Shown in pieces: positions 1 to 7,682 of a DNA stretch of 35,093 nt. Source of the stretch: Nostoc sp. UCD121. GTDB taxonomy: Bacteria; Cyanobacteriota; Cyanobacteriia; Cyanobacteriales; Nostocaceae. The stretch is from NCBI RefSeq assembly GCF_014222285.1, contig NZ_JACKZS010000066.1, positions 1 through 35,093 of the forward strand. Direction: 5' to 3'. The notes below the pieces were generated by a model. It searched no databases, was not told where the DNA came from, and saw nothing but the letters and a program-made list of their open reading frames with translations. The position numbers were made by a program, and so were the translations under genes. Every line of letters begins with the position of its first letter. Within the stretch, counting starts at the first letter, position 1.

Positions 1-73
1 AAATTATATTTTCACTTACAAGCATTGTTAATTGATTCTTGATCTGGCTTAAATACGACTTTTTCAGCAAGCC

Positions 74-2092
74 CTACCTACTCTTCAGATTAACTATTAC
101 TGATTCCAGCGAATCAGCTTCTTTGTATCTAGCATTTTTGAGGTTTTTGTAATGAGTTCCTAGGATGAGAATATCTTGGGGTTGCCAAGAAACTTTTGTC
201 GCAACTATAGCAATTTGCTTTGCTAAGTCTTTCTGTAATAGTGCAAAATCTCGGCTCGATTCCCAGGCTTGGGCAAATATTTTGAGAGTTTTATCACCTT
301 GGTCGTGGCTTAATTGAGCAGGAATCGTTTTAGTCTCAGGAAAACCCAGCCATGTAAGCAGTGTTTTGACTTCATCAGTATCGCCACCAAGTAAATATGT
401 CAAAAATCGCAACTGTACAATCTCTGATTCTGATTGACCTTGATCATAGATGCCATCCAGAATTACAACAATATTATTCAGCTTGAGTTGTTCTATCTTT
501 CCCAACGTCTGTGCTGCAAGGGAACGAACTGATTGGTCAACGGATTTATCCTTGAGAATGTCGAGGATGTCTTTAACGTAGGGTTGGAGAGCCTCCCCCA
601 GTTTCCCCAATACCACTGCTGCACTGTAACGAAAATTTGACTTAACGGATTTATCCTTGAGGATATCAGCGATGTCTTTGACGTAGGGTTTGGCTACCTT
701 CCCCAGATTGCCTAATGCCTCTGCTGCACTGGAACGAAAATATTGGTCAACAGTTTTATCCTTGAGGATATCAGCGATGTCTTCAACGTAGGGTTTGGCT
801 ACTTCCCCCAGATTTCCTAATGCCACTACTGCACTGGAACGAATAGAAGTGCTAACAGTTTTATCCTTGAGGATGTCAGCGAGATTTTTGACGTAGGGTT
901 TGGCTACCTCTCCCAGATTTCCTAATGCCACTGCTGCACTTATACGAACATATTGGTCAACAGATTTATCCTTGAGGATATCAGCGATATCTTTGACGTA
1001 GGGTTTGGCTACTTCCCCCAGATTTCCCAATGCCACTGCTGCACCGGAGCGAACAGAAGTGTTAACAGTTTTATCTTTGAGGATGTCAGCGAGATTTTTG
1101 GCGTAGGGTTTGGCTACTTCCCCCAGATTTCCCAATGCCACTGCTGCACCGTTACGAACAAGTTGGTCAACGGATTTATCCTTGAGGATATCAGCGATGT
1201 CTTTAACGTAGGGTTTCGCAGCCTTCCCCAGTTTTCCCAATGCCACTGCTGCATTGTAACGAAGATTTGAGTTAACGGATTTATCCTTGAGGGTGTCAGC
1301 GAGATTTTTGACGTAGGGTTTGGCTGCCTCCCCCAAATTTCCCAATGCCTCTGCTGTAGCGGAACGAACATCCTGGTCAACAGATTTATCCTTGAGGATG
1401 TCAGCCATGACTTTAACGTAGGGTTTAGCACCATCCCCCAGTTTTCCCAATGCCACTGCTGCGCCGTAACGAACAAATTTGTCAACGGATTTATCCTTGA
1501 GGATGTCAGCTATGTCTTTAACGTAGGGTTTGGCTACCTCCCCCAGATTTCCCAATGCCTCAACTGCACGGTAAGCAAGATTTGAGTGAACGGATTTATC
1601 CTTTAGGAAGTTAGCGATGTTTTTGACGTAGGGTTTGGCTACCTCACCCAGATTTCCCAATGCCACTGCTGCACTTATACGAACAGATTGGTCAACGGAT
1701 TTATCCTTGAGGATGTCGAGGATATCTTTGACGTAGGGTTTGGCAGCCTCCCCTAAATTTCTTAATGCAAAAGCTGCACTTATACGAACAGATTGGTCAA
1801 CGGATTTATCTTTCAGGAGTTTGGCAGCTTTCTGTGCAATATCCTCTGGTTTTTTCCCTAGGGATTTTGAATCTTTCAGATCATATTCACCTAAATTATA
1901 AAAAGCGAGTTGCTTGACGCGGTCATATCCATCATCAAGGGCAGCAACAATACCGTTAATTTGCCACGCTTCTGGCTTTGGCTTAGGCGGTTCTTTGGCG
2001 CTTACCCAAGGTAGGGCAAAAAGGAGTGACAACAACAGGATAAATGGAAAAAGGAAAAAGGGCGATCGCCTTTTAATTATGTGCAGATGCAT
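74..2092 (-). CDS. Exported HEAT-repeat protein with about 12 near-identical 35-residue repeats
   Basis: A 672-aa protein. Residues 1-32 form a signal peptide (IKRR, then a long Leu/Phe-rich core ending WVSA before KEPP), so it is probably periplasmic or surface-exposed. Residues ~90-530 are tandem HEAT/PBS-lyase-type repeats with the pattern VRxxAAxALGxLGxxAKPYVKxIxxxLKDKSV. The unit is exactly 35 residues (105 bp): the KDKSV segment recurs 13 times without an indel. In the middle, PYVKDI and PYVKNL units alternate, giving a 70-residue higher-order period. The ~135-residue C-terminal part is not repeated and I do not recognise it. HEAT solenoids are protein-binding scaffolds; no catalytic motif is visible and the partner is unknown. 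The repeat homogeneity indicates recent expansion or gene conversion. Overlapping ORFs on both strands at 953-1485 are shadows of the repeat. Confidence 0.85.
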   Translation of the reverse strand: MHLHIIKRRSPFFLFPFILLLSLLFALPWVSAKEPPKPKPEAWQINGIVAALDDGYDRVKQLAFYNLGEYDLKDSKSLGKKPEDIAQKAAKLLKDKSVDQSVRISAAFALRNLGEAAKPYVKDILDILKDKSVDQSVRISAAVALGNLGEVAKPYVKNIANFLKDKSVHSNLAYRAVEALGNLGEVAKPYVKDIADILKDKSVDKFVRYGAAVALGKLGDGAKPYVKVMADILKDKSVDQDVRSATAEALGNLGEAAKPYVKNLADTLKDKSVNSNLRYNAAVALGKLGKAAKPYVKDIADILKDKSVDQLVRNGAAVALGNLGEVAKPYAKNLADILKDKTVNTSVRSGAAVALGNLGEVAKPYVKDIADILKDKSVDQYVRISAAVALGNLGEVAKPYVKNLADILKDKTVSTSIRSSAVVALGNLGEVAKPYVEDIADILKDKTVDQYFRSSAAEALGNLGKVAKPYVKDIADILKDKSVKSNFRYSAAVVLGKLGEALQPYVKDILDILKDKSVDQSVRSLAAQTLGKIEQLKLNNIVVILDGIYDQGQSESEIVQLRFLTYLLGGDTDEVKTLLTWLGFPETKTIPAQLSHDQGDKTLKIFAQAWESSRDFALLQKDLAKQIAIVATKVSWQPQDILILGTHYKNLKNARYKEADSLESVIVNLKSR

Positions 2093-2703
2093 TTGTATAA
2101 TTCGTAACTCGTAATTTCTTTAGTAATAAAGGCTGTTTCTGCCCTTTCCTTGGTAGGGAAAAAGAAAGGAGTTAGTTTTTTTACTAGTAAATCAGGAACC
2201 GCTACAGTTATCTTTTTACGGTCTGATAAATCAACCTAGCCAGAAATAGAATATTAATGTAAATACTACAGGAATTTAAAAAGATACGCCCAAAGTATAA
2301 TAATGAGCCTCCTTGAGCGGTGGTGCTTAGGCGTAGCCCGTCGTAGACATCGCCTATTCAAACCACTGCACGAGATAATAACAATACCTCGTTCAATTGT
2401 TAGCGAGCGTGAATGTCCTTTGATAACCTCTGCAAACTGCTGTCCGAAAAACATCCTGCTACCTTTGCCAGTTGGGTTTTGGGTACACCACAAACAAGCG
2501 TTTGGTACATTAGACGTAGGAGTGAAAATGACGTAAGCACAATTTATGAATTATGCCTACCGAGAATTTCGGATAACGCATAATTAATTTCACTCCTATG
2601 TCTATTAGATAAATTTTTCCATTTGAGCCAATGTTCTGATAGCGTTAAGGGAAAAAATAGTTTCAGAAGAACGAAAGCGAGTTGAGCTTGTCAGATTGCC
2701 ATA
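2093..2703. other. Gene-poor 610-bp region with dispersed-repeat sequence
   Basis: No convincing gene. Short overlapping ORFs on both strands (2266-2536) lack an obvious ribosome binding site or family resemblance. Positions ~2328-2354 contain a GGCGTAGCCCGTCGTAGACA-type sequence that I recall as a common dispersed repeat of Nostoc genomes, and 2511-2604 is a palindromic element listed separately. The stretch also contains the promoter region of the HEAT-repeat gene reading away on the - strand. Confidence 0.5.
2511..2604. repeat. Nested palindromic element, 94 bp
   Basis: Outer arms TAGACGTAGGAGTGA (2511-2525) and TCACTCCTATGTCTA (2590-2604) pair at 14 of 15 positions. Inside them a second inverted pair, AATTATGC and GCATAATT, and a small CCGAGA/TTTCGG hairpin continue the symmetry. 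It has the form of a short MITE-like or structured intergenic repeat. No clear target-site duplication was found. Confidence 0.6.
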
Positions 2704-3042
2704 TTAGAGTTCAATTAGCTTGAAGCCCCAAGGTTTGAGAGCCGCTAAAGCTATTTCTTCACTTACACCTTCATAAGCCTCCCATTCCAATGGGTGTTCT
2801 TTGGGATGTCCGTCGCCGACATTACCTGCAACTTTAATTATTGGACAGTTGGCGATGCGATCGCGCTCTAGCCCTTTTGGAACTACTAGTTGGACTTTGT
2901 GACCAATAAACTTCGCTGTACTTTCTTCAGCAATCGATTCACGGATTAAACAAATATCACCAGCTGTCCCCCAAGTAGTTTGGTAGATGTGGAGGAATGA
3001 TATATAAGGTGCTGGTTTGATGGATCTTTTTAGAACATGCAT
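2704..3042 (-). CDS. Conserved-looking hypothetical protein, 112 aa
   Basis: A 112-aa soluble protein without signal peptide or membrane segment. Start choice: ATG at 3042 is preceded by AAGGA with a 9-nt spacer, a good ribosome binding site. The sequence is mixed and globular, with a central IGHKVQLVVPKGLERDRIANC segment and an acidic C-terminal half ending PWGFKLIEL. I do not recognise a family. It stands alone, about 235 bp downstream of the 841-aa fusion gene and separated from it by a strong stem-loop, so it is probably transcribed on its own. Confidence 0.6.
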   Translation of the reverse strand: MHVLKRSIKPAPYISFLHIYQTTWGTAGDICLIRESIAEESTAKFIGHKVQLVVPKGLERDRIANCPIIKVAGNVGDGHPKEHPLEWEAYEGVSEEIALAALKPWGFKLIEL

Positions 3043-3212
3043 TATCTGTAATCCTTACACTATGAATCAAAAATCATAAATCATATAAGTATTTTCTATC
3101 ACGTTCGTAGGGAAGAAGAATGTTTTTAACTCACTTTTTGCATCTAGTCTAAGTGATTAGAGACTTCTTGGTGAAATATAGTCGTTTTCTAGTCAGAATA
3201 CAGACCTAACCC

Positions 3213-3239
3213 CCTCCCCTTCCCTTGTAGGGAAGGGGA
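3213..3239. terminator. GC-rich perfect stem-loop, probable terminator or dispersed repeat
   Basis: CTCCCCTTCCCT and AGGGAAGGGGAG form a perfect 12-bp stem with a TGT loop, about 40 bp past the stop of the 841-aa fusion gene on the - strand. There is no clean T-run, and this CCCCTTCCCT palindrome resembles a repeat common in Nostoc genomes, so it may be a repeat that also stops transcription. Confidence 0.5.
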
Positions 3240-3277
3240 GTAAGATCAGAGTGGAATGGCATACAAAGGAGACATCG

Positions 3278-5803
3278 CTAGAACACGATAATTGCCCACA
3301 AACTAGCTCCCAAAGCGATCGCTGTTAAATGTTGCCAAAGGAGCGATCGCACTGGTTGCTTGGCAATTTTTTGCGTTAATAACATAGTCATCAACACTGA
3401 AAAAATTATCGTTGTACCTTGCAAAAAGGCAATCACAGCCGGGTGAGCAACCAATATTGGTAATTGTTCACCACTCAAACCAAGGGTAGCAAAGGTAACA
3501 GGTAGAATCCGCCCGCCTTCGCCTAAGCCCAAGCGCAAATAGTGAGCCAAGTTTCCACCCAAAACCAATGGTAAATAGCCATAAGCAAGTTCTACAAATG
3601 ATTTTGGCTTTCGGTTAAAGTTCAACAATTTCAGCAAACGATAAACCCCAAAGGTGAAAATCGCTGGGATAATTAACACTAACAGCGATAATCCCAAATG
3701 CTGCCAAAACTGAGTTAAATCCAGTTGTAATCCCAACCAATATTGCAATTCTGGTAAGCGATGCAGATATATCCCACCCAACAGCAAAAACAATAATGCT
3801 ACTTCATAGGTGCGGGGTACATGAGTTGTCCACAATTCAATTCCAGGGGGACGCAAGTTGAATTCAACGGAACGATGGGGACAAGCTTTCAGGCAAGTCA
3901 TACACAGTACGCAATCTCTGTTATCTTCTAACTGCGCGGGGTGGGAGTATAAAGGACATCCATTAGTTTCCATCCCTTCGCCCTTTTGCGGCCCACCTTT
4001 ATAGCACTGATACGTCGTGCAACTGGCAGAACATATTCCTTGCTGGGCGCGGAGTTCCGTCATTGAGAGTTTGGCAAATAAACCATTCATCCCACCAATG
4101 GGGCAGAGATATCGACACCAAAACCGCCGCTCAAAAATAGCCGAGAAAATCATCGCCCCGGCGGTAATTAACAGCAGCAAACAAGCGCTAAGGTAAGCGG
4201 TATTTTCTAAATGCCAGAGTTCTTCCCATAAGAAAATTAGGGTGAATAAACCAAACATGAACCATCCGCCCCACTTCTCAGCTTGCTGTCTCGGCCAGCG
4301 TTTGAGTTGTCGAGGCCATAGCCAGAGAGATAACTTTTGGGTAATTTCGCCGTAAATCATGAAGGGACAAACAGAACACCAGATACGTCCCAAAAAGGGA
4401 AAGAGAAATAAGAAGAAAGGCCACCACCAAGCCCAAAATAGATTTAATACGAAATTGCGATCGCGGGTTTGTGGCCCAATAAATAATATTGCAACGATGA
4501 TTGCAAAAGCCGTTGCAGTAAAACCATAGTTAATGCGATCGGGCCACCAAGGACTACGTAAAAACCGCCGCAAACTAGGATAGGCATTTAACAGATTTAC
4601 CCGAAATCGTTTTTTCTTCGCTTCGGCTGGCCAGAAAATTTCTTCTGTTAATTCATCAGTACCCTCAGCTTGGACGATCGCTCTTTCAACCAGGTTTTTC
4701 AATTCCTTGAGGTTTCCAGGAAAATCATAAGACTGGAGGCGACGCAAAGCTTCTGGGGTAATATGCGGTTTCGGAACGCCTCTAGAACGAATGTAGAGAC
4801 TAGTATAATATTCAACCTGTGCCTGAATATCTGCTTTCCGCACCCTTAGCGGTGGTACTTTAATAATATGACCAACGGAACGTTCAATTGTCGGTTGAGT
4901 TTTTTCTGAAACAATCAGAATGCGTGCTTTACTGGGACGAGGTTGGGCTGCTGCTTCTCCAGAACGACTGACGGGGGTATACATACCAGTTTTGAGCAAC
5001 TGCGTCACGGGAGGTAATAATTCTTCGGGTAGTTCTTGAATGTTATTGAGAACTAAAGTACCTTCTCCCAACCATTCCAACAGTCCTGCTTTACCGCCAG
5101 CGCGACCAAATAAGTCTGCGCCGCTAGTTTGCAGAATACCGCAATTTACTTTAATGATTGGTTCTCGCCGTTTTGGAGAACCAAAGTGGATAAGTGCTGC
5201 TATATTGTCTTTTTCTAACCCTGGTTCACCGAAAATATCTACTGATTTGCGGTCAGCAGCAGCTTCTCGAATTTGCTCCCGCAATCTCACAGCATAGCGA
5301 CTTGTACCGACAATTCCGCGTTGGGCTTTGGTAACTAAATATGGCCGCAAAGCTACAGAACGTTCTTGTTCATAGCCAAGTGCAGATGTTACCTGAGCTA
5401 ATTCTTGAACCAATTGGCGGGAAAAAGCCTGAGCAATTTCGGGATATTGAGTGACTAAAGCCCGAAATTTAGCAGCAGGTACAACCCACAAATGACATTC
5501 AGTTACGGTAGTAATTGTCAATGGAGTTAATTCTTCCAACAGCAATTCTTTGAGGTGAATCACTGCACCAGGGAGGAACCCACAAGCTAAGGCTGGATTA
5601 GTTTCATTGGTAGTATTGCTGTCTAGTTGACCTTTTACGAGAATATAAAGGGCTTCTGGAGGAGTGCCTTCGCTAACTAAGTCAGTTTCGGCACTTACAA
5701 CTTGTTCTTCAATTACTTGTGCGATCGCATTTAACACTTCAGGCGATAGAATTCCTAAACTGGTGCGTTCTTGTAGCCATATAACCGTTTCTGGAGATGT
5801 CAT
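3278..5803 (-). CDS. cNMP-binding-like / degenerate sigma54-activator AAA+ / NapH-like polyferredoxin membrane fusion
   Basis: An 841-aa multidomain protein. Residues ~15-130 look like a Crp-type cyclic-nucleotide-binding domain (VSEGTPPEALYILVKGQL). Residues ~165-395 match a sigma54-activator AAA+ domain, but catalytic features are lost: Walker A is GEPGLEKD (192-199), Walker B has NN (253-254) where DE is expected, and GAFTGA is absent. The final PGNLKELKNLVERA is retained. Residues ~420-841 contain several membrane helices and NapH/CcoG-like Fe-S sites: CSVCP, CRYLCP (from C563), a CSASCTTYQC stretch, and a 4Fe-4S site C631, C634, C637, C641. Role inferred: membrane redox sensor or electron-transfer protein with a regulatory head; no DNA-binding domain is evident. 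Start supported by GGAGA 8 nt upstream. Partners unknown. Confidence 0.8.
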   Translation of the reverse strand: MTSPETVIWLQERTSLGILSPEVLNAIAQVIEEQVVSAETDLVSEGTPPEALYILVKGQLDSNTTNETNPALACGFLPGAVIHLKELLLEELTPLTITTVTECHLWVVPAAKFRALVTQYPEIAQAFSRQLVQELAQVTSALGYEQERSVALRPYLVTKAQRGIVGTSRYAVRLREQIREAAADRKSVDIFGEPGLEKDNIAALIHFGSPKRREPIIKVNCGILQTSGADLFGRAGGKAGLLEWLGEGTLVLNNIQELPEELLPPVTQLLKTGMYTPVSRSGEAAAQPRPSKARILIVSEKTQPTIERSVGHIIKVPPLRVRKADIQAQVEYYTSLYIRSRGVPKPHITPEALRRLQSYDFPGNLKELKNLVERAIVQAEGTDELTEEIFWPAEAKKKRFRVNLLNAYPSLRRFLRSPWWPDRINYGFTATAFAIIVAILFIGPQTRDRNFVLNLFWAWWWPFFLFLFPFLGRIWCSVCPFMIYGEITQKLSLWLWPRQLKRWPRQQAEKWGGWFMFGLFTLIFLWEELWHLENTAYLSACLLLLITAGAMIFSAIFERRFWCRYLCPIGGMNGLFAKLSMTELRAQQGICSASCTTYQCYKGGPQKGEGMETNGCPLYSHPAQLEDNRDCVLCMTCLKACPHRSVEFNLRPPGIELWTTHVPRTYEVALLFLLLGGIYLHRLPELQYWLGLQLDLTQFWQHLGLSLLVLIIPAIFTFGVYRLLKLLNFNRKPKSFVELAYGYLPLVLGGNLAHYLRLGLGEGGRILPVTFATLGLSGEQLPILVAHPAVIAFLQGTTIIFSVLMTMLLTQKIAKQPVRSLLWQHLTAIALGASLWAIIVF

Positions 5804-5891
5804 TCTAAGTTCTCCGTGTAGGCTGTTATGTATAACAAGGATTAATTATCCCTTGAAAGCTGGTTCAAGAATTCATAATTTAGAACGAAGT

Positions 5892-6335
5892 TCAGATTGG
5901 ACTACACTTTACCTTTTCCCTTAATTTCTCCAGTAAGTTCCAAGACCTGTTTTCATTCTCAGAGATAAACAGAGGAAGCCAGTAGACTGCTTTCTCTATC
6001 AACCTATTACTATCATTATTTAAATCTTCAATTAATTTTACTACTGACTTAAATCCCAGTTTAGGAATTGCAAAATCTAACCATAATTTAATAGATTGAG
6101 CATTGGATTCTAAAACTCCATAGCTAAACATTTTTGTGACATAATCTCTTGTATGCAAGACTTTCTTTGCTATTACAATAGTAACCAGGCTTTTTTGGTC
6201 AATCATGCTCTTGATAATTTCATATACTGCAACTTCCGGTATTGATTTCAGATAATCTAAAATTACCTTTTCTTCCTGAGAAGTTAAGGATCTATAAGTA
6301 CTAGTCTGTATTAATTCTTGAACACGATCATTCAT
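5892..6335 (-). CDS. Hypothetical helical protein, possible immunity protein
   Basis: A 147-aa, Lys/Glu/Ile-rich, predicted mostly helical soluble protein with no signal peptide and no recognised family. Repeating helical segments such as AKKVLHTRDYVTKMFSYGVLE suggest a small HEAT/ARM-like fold, a common immunity-protein shape. It starts 9 bp after the stop of the upstream SGHY-motif gene on the same strand and has no strong ribosome binding site of its own, which suggests translational coupling. The order (putative toxin, then small helical protein) is typical of toxin-immunity modules. The immunity role is inferred from position only. Confidence 0.55.
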   Translation of the reverse strand: MNDRVQELIQTSTYRSLTSQEEKVILDYLKSIPEVAVYEIIKSMIDQKSLVTIVIAKKVLHTRDYVTKMFSYGVLESNAQSIKLWLDFAIPKLGFKSVVKLIEDLNNDSNRLIEKAVYWLPLFISENENRSWNLLEKLREKVKCSPI

Positions 6336-6344
6336 AAGTTATTG

Positions 6345-6818
6345 TCAAAATCCATAAGGTATGAAAAGGTTTAATGGCAAACCAGCGTTACCTGCTGAAT
6401 TAGCTGATGGTTTATAGTGACCAGAAGCATTATTCCAATATTTAATTTGACCTTTATTATTTTTATTATGACCAAAGCGAATTTGACCTGCAAAGGCAAC
6501 GTTGTTACCTCTTGCAATATCAATATGACTTCCGAAACTAAATTTTTGCCTTGCTATATATATCTGGCCTCTCTGTACTACAAAGTTATACTCCCCATTA
6601 GGTGTAAACACTTTTTTGTGAGGTGTTTTATATCTCCACTTCTTGCCATCAAAGAAAAGTTCATTACGTCGAATATAACTAGGAATATCTTCGGGATATA
6701 GATTCGCAAAATATTCTGCTCCTGAACTACTTCCTGATGGCAGTCCTGAATCAATAGTATGCCAAGGGCTAGCAAATAGTGCAGAATATTTTGGTACGTA
6801 AGAAAGTCTAAGTTGCAC
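6345..6818 (-). CDS. Possible polymorphic-toxin C-terminal module without N-terminal delivery domain
   Basis: A 157-aa product if the GTG at 6818 is used. The C-terminal third reads as beta-rich sequence ending GQIKYWNNASGHYKPS and then AGLPLNLFIPYGF. I recall W-N-x-S-G-H-Y-x-P followed by GLP as a signature at the C-termini of large secreted polymorphic toxins, but cannot check this. No signal or trafficking domain is present. The frame stays open upstream to 6863, through the start codon of the divergent transaldolase gene, then meets a stop, so the ORF may be a severed tail of a longer toxin. The next gene, 9 bp downstream, is a candidate immunity gene. It could also be a stand-alone effector or a decaying cassette. 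Confidence 0.5.
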   Translation of the reverse strand: MQLRLSYVPKYSALFASPWHTIDSGLPSGSSSGAEYFANLYPEDIPSYIRRNELFFDGKKWRYKTPHKKVFTPNGEYNFVVQRGQIYIARQKFSFGSHIDIARGNNVAFAGQIRFGHNKNNKGQIKYWNNASGHYKPSANSAGNAGLPLNLFIPYGF

Positions 6819-6857
6819 ATCTGATAAATTAATTTTAACAATCGATTCAGGAAAATT

Positions 6858-7493
6858 ATGGCACTATATCTAGACTCAGCGATCGCATCTGAAGCCGAAG
6901 TTGTTAAGCTTTGGGGATGGGTGAAAGGCATTACAACCAATCCCACGCTGTTGTCTCAAAGCGATACTCCACCAGAAACCACGCTCAAAAATTTGGTTGC
7001 CTTGACTTCTGGCCCTTTATACTATCAACTTGTGGCATCTGATAAAGCTGGGATGCTAGCTGAAGGTAGAAAAGCTTTCGAGATTATTGGTTCACAAACA
7101 ATTTTGAAGATTCCCGCAACACCGTTAGGTTTTGAAGTGGTGGCGAGTCTATCACCAGAAATCACCTGTTCGGTGACAGCAATTTACAGTGCAGCACAAG
7201 CAGCAGTAGCACGAGAGGCGGGAGCGAAAATTGCCATAGCTTATGTAAATCGGGCTACGCGGTTGTTAGGTGACGGTATTGCCTTGGTGCGGGATATGGC
7301 TAGCGTCCTCAAAGGCAGTGATACGGAAATTTTGGCAGCTAGTATCAAATCTTCCGAAGAAGCAGCCGCCTCATTGCAAGCCGGGGCCCATCATTTGACT
7401 TTACCATTGGCAATGTTGCAAGCGATCGCAACTCATGAATTTTCACAGAAAACGGTTGAAGAATTCGCTAAAGGAGGCATTGGTTTAAAATAA
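6858..7493 (+). CDS. Transaldolase family protein (TalC / fructose-6-phosphate aldolase type)
   Basis: A 211-aa TIM-barrel protein of the short transaldolase subfamily, close to the usual ~215-220 aa. GITTNPTL (residues 24-31) is the family's N-terminal signature and ILKIPAT places the Schiff-base lysine at K84. The family transfers dihydroxyacetone units between sugar phosphates (pentose phosphate pathway) or runs the related aldol reaction; which one cannot be told by eye, so no symbol is given. Start: ATG at 6858 with GGA a few bases upstream. The upstream gene is divergent and its start lies only 40 bp away. A tandem repeat and a 30-codon micro-ORF follow. Confidence 0.88.
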   Translation: MALYLDSAIASEAEVVKLWGWVKGITTNPTLLSQSDTPPETTLKNLVALTSGPLYYQLVASDKAGMLAEGRKAFEIIGSQTILKIPATPLGFEVVASLSPEITCSVTAIYSAAQAAVAREAGAKIAIAYVNRATRLLGDGIALVRDMASVLKGSDTEILAASIKSSEEAAASLQAGAHHLTLPLAMLQAIATHEFSQKTVEEFAKGGIGLK

Positions 7494-7523
7494 TTCGTAA
7501 TTCGTAATTCGTAATTCGTAATT
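7491..7523. repeat. Heptanucleotide tandem repeat (TAATTCG)n, STRR type
   Basis: Four copies of TAATTCG plus a partial copy begin at the stop codon of the transaldolase gene. Heptanucleotide short tandemly repeated repetitive sequences are known from heterocystous cyanobacteria. A similar ATTCGTAATT string appears after ssuD at 29405-29417. Confidence 0.8.
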
Positions 7524-7527
7524 AAAT

Positions 7528-7620
7528 ATGAGTTTGTCAGATATCCCTAATCTCTGGGTTCCTCTAACGCTTTTAGGTTTAATTATTGTCGCTGCTGTAT
7601 TTTTTAGTCGCAGTAATTGA
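7528..7620 (+). CDS. 30-aa single-membrane-span micro-protein candidate
   Basis: ATG to TGA, 30 codons, encoding MSLSDIPNLWVP, then a hydrophobic stretch LTLLGLIIVAAVFF, then SRSN. The form (short polar N-terminus, one membrane helix, basic tail) resembles the very small subunits of cyanobacterial photosynthetic and respiratory complexes, but it does not match PetL, PetM, PetN, PetG, PsaM or PsbM as I remember them. No clear ribosome binding site; the upstream region is the TAATTCG tandem repeat. It is 34 bp downstream of the transaldolase gene on the same strand and could be co-transcribed. Whether it is translated is uncertain. Confidence 0.45.
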   Translation: MSLSDIPNLWVPLTLLGLIIVAAVFFSRSN

Positions 7621-7682
7621 TTACTAAGGCATTACAAAAGTTATGTTAGGTAAAGTAAGAGAGTCTTCTGCAATCCATCGGG

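Noticed and set aside
953..1485. ORFs on + (105 aa) and - (123 aa) strands inside the HEAT gene
   Set aside because: They are frame shadows of the 105-bp tandem repeat, whose length is a multiple of three and keeps all frames open.
2266..2536. Overlapping ORFs on both strands (75 and 77 aa)
   Set aside because: No ribosome binding site, no family resemblance, and part of the sequence is a dispersed repeat.
6578..6946. 122-aa - strand ORF overlapping the toxin-like gene and the transaldolase start
   Set aside because: It runs antisense into the transaldolase gene and out of frame with the better-supported SGHY-motif ORF.
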